Position numbers and translations under genes: made by a program. The notes under the pieces were generated by a model. That model did not search any database. It was not told where the DNA came from and worked only from the letters and a program-made list of their open reading frames with translations. Of a DNA stretch of 39,552 bases, positions 15,288-24,100 are shown piece by piece. The stretch covers positions 1 to 39,552 of the forward strand of contig JAFURQ010000016.1 of assembly GCA_017471825.1 (NCBI GenBank), in the 5' to 3' direction. Each line of letters opens with the position of its first letter. Positions within the stretch are counted from its first letter, which is position 1. This DNA comes from Clostridia bacterium. GTDB taxonomy: Bacteria > Bacillota > Clostridia > Oscillospirales > CAG-272.

Positions 15288-16871
15288 TCAGTTTAATTCA
15301 CCTTCAACGACAGCGCGAAGCTCCTCGTAGGTTACCTCGTGCATAAACTTTTCAATGATTATACCGTCACCGTCAAGGATAATTGTAATCGGGTAGGCGC
15401 CCGTGCCGCCGAGCATTGTGTAATACTCGTCAGCCGTTGCCGAGGGGTGAGTCTCGTCCTTACCAAAGAGCATCTCGGAATCGGGGTAATGCTCGCGAAT
15501 ATAATCGTCTGCACCCATAGCGGAGTCGAAGTCGAGAACAGTATGCACGGCAAACACCGTAACGCTGTCCGAATACTCGCTCGCTATTCTGTCGAAATAG
15601 GGAAGCTCCTTCAGACATCCGGAGCACCAAACGCCCCAGAAATTGATGATAGTTATTTTATCGCGGTTGTTCGCGGGATTGAAGGTCTCGCCCGTGAGTC
15701 CGTTTTCGTCAACGAGCTTAATATCGTAGCCGTAGCAGGGATATCCGACCTCGTTGCCTATAAGAGTGCGGCACTCGTCACAGTAATCGTCGCCGTTTTC
15801 GTCAACGTGTATCGTGTGCGGCTCCTCGTATATGAAATTGTAGTAAACGAGAGCGGACGCAAGCAGTGCCGCCGCAAGAACAGCGGCGGTTATCTGAAGC
15901 ACGAGATTGCGCTTCTTAACCTTCGTACGCTTTACCTCAAGCTCCGCCTTTTCCACATCATCAAGCGGCGCGCCCTTTTCCTTCGCGGCGTCGATTTCGT
16001 TAGGGGGAAGGAATATCTTCGAGCCGCTCCAGCGAATAGCGTTGGTCGGGCAAACGTCAAGGCATTCTCCGCAGTTGACACACTCGTGGTCGCCGACGTG
16101 GCTTATATCGACCTTACATTTGTTGATACAGCGTCCGCAGTCAACGCACGCCGATTTTTCAAGCTTGATTCCGAGAATGGAGAACTTGTTGAAAAGACCG
16201 TAAAGAGCGCCGAGCGGGCAGAAGAAACGGCAGAAAAATCTGTATATGAATATAGAACCGACAATAAATGCAACGAGCAGGGCGAATTTCCAGGTGAAAA
16301 GCGGACCGAGCATACCAAGGCTGCTTTCATTGACCTTGTTATAAAGAAGTCCGATTGCACCCTCAAGGGTTCCTGCGGGGCATATGTATTTACAAAATGC
16401 AGGAAGCGGAACGTTCCTGATTCCGTAGAGTATAGGAACAATAACGACCAGAAATACGAGAATAACGTATTTCAAGTAGGAAAGAACCTTCGTAAACTTG
16501 TTCTTTTTAAGCTTAGGCGTGGGAATCTTGTGCAAAAGCTCCTGTATAAGACCGAAGGGACAGAGAAATCCGCATATCGTGCGTCCGAGGATAATTCCGT
16601 AAAGAAGAATTATACCTATAACGTAATACGGAGTGCGCTTTCCCGAATTTGCAAATGCATTCTGAAGCGAGCCGAGCGGACACGCGCCCGATGCGCCGGG
16701 GCAGGAATAGCAGTTAAGTCCGGGGGCGCAGGCGTTTTTCAAGGGACCCTTGTAAATCTGACCGCTTATAAAGCCCTTGATATTCGCGTTAAAGAGCAGA
16801 GCGGTGTAGAGCTGAATGAGCCTTCTTTTCGTAGGGATAAGTGATTTTAATTTGGTAAAAAGCTTCGTCAT
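15288..16871 (-). CDS. Membrane 4Fe-4S protein (NapH-like) fused to an extracytoplasmic TlpA thioredoxin
   Basis: A 527-aa fusion. Residues about 20-230 form a polytopic Fer4_5/NapH-type membrane part with repeated CxxCP-type motifs: CYSCPG (54-59), CGFLCPFG (100-107), CKYICPAG (160-167) and CRFFCPLG (214-221). Residues 242-274 hold two classical [4Fe-4S] ferredoxin motifs, CVDCGRCINKC and CVNCGECLDVC followed by P. A further membrane helix spans about 323-347. Just after it, outside the membrane, comes a copy of the locus-wide tag with His in place of the first Cys (H352-x11-C364-D-E-C367). The C-terminal domain (about 380-527) is TlpA-like with active site WC416-S-G-C419 and GAYP as the cis-Pro loop. 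Inferred role: carry electrons through Fe-S clusters to reduce an outward-facing thioredoxin, in place of CcdA/DsbD. It follows the upstream operon gene by 5 bases. Confidence 0.9.
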   Translation of the reverse strand: MTKLFTKLKSLIPTKRRLIQLYTALLFNANIKGFISGQIYKGPLKNACAPGLNCYSCPGASGACPLGSLQNAFANSGKRTPYYVIGIILLYGIILGRTICGFLCPFGLIQELLHKIPTPKLKKNKFTKVLSYLKYVILVFLVVIVPILYGIRNVPLPAFCKYICPAGTLEGAIGLLYNKVNESSLGMLGPLFTWKFALLVAFIVGSIFIYRFFCRFFCPLGALYGLFNKFSILGIKLEKSACVDCGRCINKCKVDISHVGDHECVNCGECLDVCPTNAIRWSGSKIFLPPNEIDAAKEKGAPLDDVEKAELEVKRTKVKKRNLVLQITAAVLAAALLASALVYYNFIYEEPHTIHVDENGDDYCDECRTLIGNEVGYPCYGYDIKLVDENGLTGETFNPANNRDKITIINFWGVWCSGCLKELPYFDRIASEYSDSVTVFAVHTVLDFDSAMGADDYIREHYPDSEMLFGKDETHPSATADEYYTMLGGTGAYPITIILDGDGIIIEKFMHEVTYEELRAVVEGELN

Positions 16872-16876
16872 TCAAA

Positions 16877-17695
16877 TCACCCCAATCCTATACATTCGGT
16901 GCAAATCTTGACCGCCTTGGCGAGCACGTCTGCCATACCGCCGTTGCTTATGCCGAGTATGACGAATACGACACCCACTACTACCACCGTACATTTAGCG
17001 GAAATCGAAATAACCCGTCCGTGCTTTTCAAAAAACGAGGAGAGCGCGGATTTTTTATTTTCTTCCGCTTCCCTTGCCGCGTTTGCGGTATTACTTGTAA
17101 GCGCCGCTCTGATAAGCTCGCATTCGCGCTTCATACTGCTCTCGGCAACAAACAGTGCCGCAACAGAGTACGCGGTGGGCAGGGCAAGCGACGCACCGAG
17201 AATTATCATAGCATCGGCAACCGAGGCATTTGCGGTATTCACGTTGTCGGCAGGGAAGGTAGCAGGCGAGAAAATGAAAATCAACGGATAAATCAACGAA
17301 AGAGCAAGAAGGACCGCGGCACCAATCCAAATGAGGCGGCGGCAGAGCTCCTCGCGCTTGATTTTTTGCGCACTCTCGGGCGCCGCTTCTACGCTGGCAA
17401 GCCTTTTTTTGAGTATCGCAAGAGTATCCTTGACTCTCGGCTTGTTCTTTTTCTTTTCATCGGTATCGAGCCAGATCTTGCCGATACCGCCGATAACCAC
17501 CGCCGCAATCGCTATGTAAACGGGAACCGCGATTTTCGAGAATGCAGAGGATATATTTTCTCTCGTAAACGGGCGGTCGCCGAGATTGTATATATTAACG
17601 CAGGAAACGACAAAAAGTACGCCAACGGCAATCAGAAGTATGCCGAGCGCGCACGTATATATCAATAGGATGCGTTTTTTCGTGCTTTCACTCAT
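16877..17695 (-). CDS. Polytopic membrane protein with C-terminal CD1871A-like CxxC segment
   Basis: A 272-aa protein with five predicted membrane segments (about 9-31, 54-74, 121-142, 162-183, 234-253) and a charged cytoplasmic-looking region (76-120). The last ~45 residues (CTVVVVGVVFVILGI, then NGGMADVLAKAVKICTECIG) strongly resemble the free-standing ~45-aa CD1871A-family CxxC membrane peptides of Clostridia. Here that element is fused to a four-helix domain I do not recognise. The CxxC is C265-T-E-C268. It is the first gene of the operon with the Fe-S/TlpA fusion, 5 bases apart, so it is probably a redox or assembly partner. The only AAAGGA upstream is about 19 bases from the ATG, an unusually long spacing, so start or expression level is uncertain. 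Confidence 0.75.
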   Translation of the reverse strand: MSESTKKRILLIYTCALGILLIAVGVLFVVSCVNIYNLGDRPFTRENISSAFSKIAVPVYIAIAAVVIGGIGKIWLDTDEKKKNKPRVKDTLAILKKRLASVEAAPESAQKIKREELCRRLIWIGAAVLLALSLIYPLIFIFSPATFPADNVNTANASVADAMIILGASLALPTAYSVAALFVAESSMKRECELIRAALTSNTANAAREAEENKKSALSSFFEKHGRVISISAKCTVVVVGVVFVILGISNGGMADVLAKAVKICTECIGLG

Positions 17696-17747
17696 AAAAT
17701 GTAAAAATACGTTCCTTTCTGAAAATATATGCTTTGTTAACCTAATA

Positions 17748-17776
17748 AGTATATCATAGCATCTTCAGAAAGTCAA
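17748..17776 (-). promoter_or_regulatory. Sigma-A promoter of the CxxC membrane protein / Fe-S-TlpA operon
   Basis: On the leftward strand, TTGACT (17776-17771), a 17-base spacer and TATACT (17753-17748), about 53 bases before the start codon. Confidence 0.7.
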
Positions 17777-18023
17777 GAGCATTGCAAAAGTCACACAGGC
17801 TTAAAATGATTTTTTGCTCCGATAAAACTGTCAAAAATAAAAAATAAATTGACACGGATAGGGAGTAATACCGCAAAAATGACTTATTTTCTGTCATTTT
17901 CTTGCAAAAATCGAATAAAAAATAAAAAATGTTGCCAAATTGTGACAAGCTCGTATTTTGTCAGAAAAAGCAAGGGTAAAATGTAAACAATTTTCTAATG
18001 GCTCGTATAAAAGCAAAAAAGAC
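17777..18023. other. AT-rich divergent intergenic region with inverted repeats
   Basis: No gene is seen. The region separates the leftward redox operon from the rightward subtilase-opp unit. It holds three inverted repeats built on TGTCA/TGAC elements: TGTCAA-N14-TTGACA (17829-17854), AAAATGAC-N9-GTCATTTT (17876-17900) and TGACAA-N9-TTGTCA (17943-17963). These could be sites for one or more regulators of either operon. Confidence 0.45.
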
Positions 18024-18052
18024 TTGAATTTTTCGCGCGAATGTGATATAAT
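18024..18052 (+). promoter_or_regulatory. Sigma-A promoter of the subtilase-opp unit
   Basis: TTGAAT (18024-18029), a 17-base spacer and TATAAT (18047-18052), leaving a leader of roughly 65 bases before the start codon. Confidence 0.75.
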
Positions 18053-18126
18053 AACAAACGCGTGTTATATCTTTTTAATTAAATCAAATAAAATTATCAT
18101 ATAAAAAGAAAGGTCATTTCAAACCA

Positions 18127-21100
18127 ATGAAGAAAAGAACCCTAACAAGAGTAGCCTCTTCGCTTCTCGTTCTTCTTTTGGCGGTTGTGCTTCTCGTATC
18201 GGCGGTTATGCCGGCGTTCGCAGAGCAGGCTTACGAGGCGGCTTACATAAAGCAGCTCGACTCCGTCAACACGAATTACGAGCAGTACCTCGATGGCTCC
18301 GTGGTGCAAAAGCTCCCGGATACCGTCAAGGACACCGATGAAATTTCGGTAATCGTTCAGCTTGACGGTAGCGTCACCATCCTTGATGCTTATCAGGGCA
18401 CGGACAAGACTATGTCCCTTCCGGAATATGCGCTATCCGAGGAAGCGATGGACATCAGAAAGAATATTAACGCCGAAAGGAAAAGAATTCTCGCCGCGCT
18501 CGACGAGGAGGGAATATCCTATACCGCAGGCGCTAACTATAATACCGTCCTTGCAGGCTTTGAAATCGTGATTGTTGCAAAGGACTTTGAGGATACCTGC
18601 GATATTCTCGGCGACAGCGCAACCGCGATAGTGGGCGAGGTCTACGAGCCCTGCGAAACCCAGCTTGTTGAAAACGAGGTGGACTACTACGAGGACACGG
18701 GTATTTTCGATACCTCCGACTACGCATACGACGGCTCGGGCATGGTTGTTGCGGTTCTTGATACCGGTCTTGACTATACTCACTCGGCATTTGACGTATC
18801 TCGCTTCACCTCATCCTCGCTCGGACTTACCAAGGAGCAGGTTGCCGCAATTCTTGCGGACACAGAGGCAGCGGCGCGCGTAGAGGGACTCACCGCCGAT
18901 GACGTATATCTCAACGACAAGGTTCCTTTTTCGTTCGACTACGCCGATTCCGACCCCGACGTATATTCCATACATAACAACCACGGTACTCACGTTTCGG
19001 GCGTTATAGTCGGTAAGGATGACGTAATCACGGGTGTTGCTCCCAACGCACAGCTCGTGTCTATGAAAATATTCTCCGATACCTACGACAGCGCACGTAC
19101 ATCATGGATTCTCGCGGCACTTGACGACTGCGTAGCCCTTGGCGTCGACGTTATCAATATGTCGCTCGGTACCGCCTGCGGCTTCAGCCGTGAGATGGAC
19201 AAGGAGGCGGTCGGCGGAGTTTACGACAAGATTCGCGCGGCAGGAATCAGTATGGTAGTCGCCGCATCGAACAGCTATAACTCCACCTACGGCTCGGAGA
19301 AAAACGGTAACCTCGGACTTACCTCCAACCCCGATTCCGCTACGGTAGGCTCTCCCTCCACTTACGACGGTGCGCTCTCGGTTGCATCCATAATGGGTGA
19401 AAAGACTCCCTACCTCCTCTACGGCGATACCATTATGTATTTCGTTGAGGCGAGCAACAGCGCACAGGACGAGAAGAACTTCTTCAATGAAATTCTCCCT
19501 GCGGGCACCGATTCGATGAAGGTCGAATACGTTGTAATTCCCGGCTCGGGACGCCCCGCAGATTACACAGGTCTTGATATGACGGGCAAAATCGCCCTTG
19601 TACGCCGTGGCTCCACAACCTTCGAGGAGAAGGCAAACGCGGCACAGAAGGCGGGCGCACTCGGTATCATCGTCTACAACAACGTTGCAGGTGATATTAA
19701 GATGAACTCGGGTACCACCACCATTCCGATCTGCTCGATAGGTCAGGACGACGGTGAGCTTCTTGCGGCGGCAGGCGGCGGAACTCTCAGCATAAGCCGC
19801 GATCAGAAATCCGGTCCCTTCATCTCCGATTTCTCCTCTTGGGGTCCCACCCCCGACCTCGGCATTAAGCCGGAGATCACCGCACACGGCGGTAATATCC
19901 TCTCCGCAGTAACGGGCGGTACCTACGACCGTCTTTCCGGCACCTCGATGGCTTGTCCCAATATGGCAGGCTTCGTGGCTCTTCTCCGTCAGTACGTTAC
20001 CGACGCATTCCCCGAGATCGCAAACGATCCCGTTGAGGTTGCGGCACTCGTAAACCGTCTCTTTATGTCCACTGCGGACATTATGTTTAACAAAAACGGT
20101 CTTCCTTACGCTGTAAGAAAGCAGGGCGCAGGTCTTGCAAACCTCACCAGCGCAACCGAAACCACCGCTTATATAATGACCTACGACCGCCTTGACGGCT
20201 CGCTTATGGATAAAACCAAAATCGAGCTCGGCGACGACCCCGATAAGACGGGCGTTTACACACTCACCTTCTCGGTGAATAACTTCGGCACCTACGACCT
20301 TACCTACGACCTCAACGCATACGTTATGACCGAGGGCGTCAGCGATACCAGAACCCATAAGGGCGAAACCACCGTTACCGAGGAGGGCTACATACTCGGC
20401 GGCGCAACCGTAACGGTTATCTCTGTCGACGGTGAGGCAGGCAACGGCAAGAGAATCACCGTGCCCGCAGGCTCGATAGTAGACCTCACCGTGCAGATTA
20501 CCCTCAGCAACGAGGACAAAAAATACCTTGACGAATCCTTTGAAAACGGTATGTACGTCGAGGGCTTCATCACCCTTGATGCCGTTTCGGGCACAGAGGT
20601 TGACCTCGTTACCCCCTATCTCGCATTCTACGGCGACTGGAGTGAGGCTCCCATATTCGACCTTGATTACTTCGAAACCAACAAGGACGAGCTCGACGAC
20701 TCCATCGCAACCCTTGACAAGACTCTCCCTGATGCATACGCGACCCGTCCCATCGGCGGTATCGAGCTTGACTACGTAAACTATCTCGGCTCCTACTACT
20801 TCCTTCAGGATCCAAAGAATCAGACCATATCCGCGAACCGCGAGTACGTGTCGCTCTCTAACGTTGAGGGAACGATAAAATCCTTCCGCTACGTCTGGGC
20901 AGGTATGCTTCGTAACGCGGCGCGCATCGTTATCACCGTAACCGACTCGTCCACGGGTGAGGTCGTATTTGAAAGAACCGAATACGACGTCAGAAAATCC
21001 TACGGCGACGGCGGCTCAATCTATCCTGCAAACGTTGACGTTGAATTTGATGCGGCAGAGCATAATCTCAAAAACAACACCAAATACGACGTAAAGCTTC

Positions 21101-24100
21101 AGGCTTACCTCGACTACGATAACGATGGACTTGAAACCAACAAGAGCAATACCTTCGAGTTCCCGCTCTACGCCGATTTTCAGGCTCCCGCTATTACCGA
21201 CTGTGAGTTCTATACCGAGTACGATAAGGCGAACTATAAAATGCGCCTCTATGCAAAAATGGCAGTCTACGACAACCACTATGCAATGGCGATGCAGGTA
21301 GGCTATATCACGCTTGAGCAATTGGACGGTCAGCTCTCGCCCACTCTTAAGGGCTTTGACAGATATCCCGTTCCCGTTTACTCCAACCGCAACGATACCA
21401 CCTACGTTACCTACGAGCTCACCGATTACATCTATGATATCAAGGCTAACGCATACAACAAGAATACCTTTACGGTTGCCTGCTACGACTATGCTCTTAA
21501 CGAGGCAACCTACGAGATTCCGCTCCCCGACGAGTTCATCGACTTCTATTTTGAAGCCGACGATGAGCTTACCTACGATGCGGAAACCGACTCCTACGCG
21601 CTTACCCTCAGTCCCAATCAGGTCTATTCGCTCAACCCCCTCGCATATCCCACGACCGAATGGGCTGACCTTCTCGAATACAGCTGTGCAAACACTAAGG
21701 TTGCAAAGGTTGTGAATAACCGTGTAATAGCTGTTGGCTCGGGCGTCGCAACGATAATCGTAAAAAGCCCGAACACAGACGACTACACAACAGTAAGGCT
21801 TACCGTTCTGTCCGAGGATGACCCGAATTACAGATGGTTCGATAAGCCCGTAGCCGACGTCTTTAAGCTCACAGGCTACGAAACCCTCAAGGCATACTAC
21901 TTCCTCTCCAATACGGACAGAGATATAGGTGCTACGGGTGATGAGGTAATCTTCAATACCACCTCTTACTCGCTCGCAATGTTCCCCTCGGAGTCGGTAT
22001 GGCTCAAATATAAGCTCGATGCTTACTTCCCCGAGGCAACAGAGGTAATCTTCGAGTCCTCGAACGATAAAATAGTTACCATAGACCAAAACGGAGTTAT
22101 CACCGCACAGGCTGAGGGCTTCTCGTCTGTAAGCGTTCGCGTGCTCCTTGACGGCAACTCGACCTTCTACTCCGAAACGGTTGAAATCGAGGTCAAGGAT
22201 CCCTTCGTAACCAATAACGGCCCCGTTCTTAACAACTACTTCGGTCTCGGCGGCACCGTAACAATCCCCGAGGACCTTATGATCACCTCGATAGGCAACT
22301 ATGCCTTCTCCAATTACGACTATATAGCAAAAGGGGAGGGTGACGAGATCTCCGACGAGGATCCCACCACAACGAAAATCACCTTCCTTGGCGACTCCAC
22401 CATCAAGAAGGTAATAATTCCCGAGGGCGTTGAGTCCATCGGCGCATACGCCTTTGCAAACCTTACCGCACTTGAGGAGGTCGTTATCCCCTCAACCCTT
22501 ATGTCGATTGAATACGGCGCGTTCTACGGCTGTACAAATCTTAAAAAGGTGACCGGCATCGAGCACGTCAAGCTCTTCAATAAGGAGGCCTTCTTTGGCT
22601 GTAACCTTTCGGGAACCATCTCGCTTGACAACGCTCACGCAATCTCCGATTACGCCTTCGCAGGCAACAAGAATCTCAAGCAGGTAATCCTTCCTGAAAC
22701 CGTAAGCTCGATAGGCGCGTACGCGTTTGCCGCGGATACCTCGCTCTCCAAGGTGACGGTAAAGGCTGAAAGCCCCAAATACGGTCAGTACGTGTTCACG
22801 GGCTGTACCGCTCTTACGGAATTTGAGGCAAACACTGCCGTAATTCCCGCAGGCGCCTTCGCAGGCTGTACCGCACTTACTAAAATCACAATAGGCAAGG
22901 ACGTAAACGTTATCGGCGAATTTGCCTTCTACGACACAGGCGTAGCATCCTTTACCGTTGCCGCAGGCAATACGGTGTTCAAATCGCAGGAGAACGGCTC
23001 CTACCTCACCTCCGCGGACGGAACGACGCTTCTTCTCGTTTCTCCCACCGTGAGCGGAACCTTCACCCTTAACGATTCTGCAATCACCACCGTTGGCAGT
23101 GGAGCATTCTCCGCCAACTCAAAGATTAAAGAGGTTGTTATGCCTCACATAACGAGTGTCAGAGATTACGCATTTTATTCCTGTGTACGACTTGCTACTG
23201 TAACCCTCGGCGAGCTTTCCTTCATCGGAGACTACGCCTTTGCAAGCACATCTCTTACCGAGCTTCCGAGCTTTGCCGATGACCTTTCGGAAATAGGCAA
23301 ATACGCCTTCTCCTTCACCTCTCTTACCGAGGTTGAAATTCCTTCGGGAATGCACGTCGGCGAGGGTGCCTTTGCCGAGTGTAATAAAATAACGAAAATC
23401 GTAATAAACGACGGTGTCACCGTCGGTGAGGGTGCATTTATGCTTGACCGCAATATGAACCTCATCGATCCCGAGGAGGAGAGCACGCTCGACGAGTTCT
23501 CCTACGTCGATCCCGACACCGGCAAGCGCATCTATTTCTACGTATTCAAATCCGCACTTACCACCCTTGAAATAGGAAACGACGTAGTAATCGGCGACGC
23601 GGCATTCTTCGGTGCAAGCGCTCTTACCTCGGTTACTCTCGGCGACAACGTAAGCATCGGTGACCGCGCGTTCTATAACGCAAGCTCTCTTACCGACATA
23701 GATCTCTCCAGGGTTAAGTATATCGGCGAGCTTGCCTTCTCCGGTGACGTTCACTATACCTTCACCGACCAGTATTTCACAAGCTACTACATCAAGGGCA
23801 ATTCCTACGTTTACAGATACTATTCACCCAAGCTCAGAACGGTTGACCTCTCCTCGCTCGAGTACATAGGCAACCAGGCATTCCAGTACTGCCGCGAGCT
23901 CGAATCGGTAACTCTCGGCGAAAACCTCACCACCGTTTCGGCTAACGCCTTCGGCGCGTGCGAGAAGCTCTCCGACGTTAACCTTGAGCACGTAGTGTAC
24001 GTAAAGGAAAACGCATTCTCCGAAACCGCAATTACAAAGGCGGATCTCTCCGGAGCAATTTCGGTAGACGAATACGCGTTCATTTACGTTGAGGAGCTCA

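Noticed and set aside
15339-16844. 501-codon open frame on the plus strand
   Set aside because: Antisense to the Fe-S/TlpA gene, whose Cys motifs and thioredoxin site prove the minus-strand frame.
17754-17948. 64-codon open frame on the minus strand
   Set aside because: AT-rich low-complexity translation across the promoter region; no start signal.
19102-20358. 418-codon open frame on the minus strand
   Set aside because: Opposite the subtilase catalytic domain and PA domain, which are clearly coded on the plus strand.
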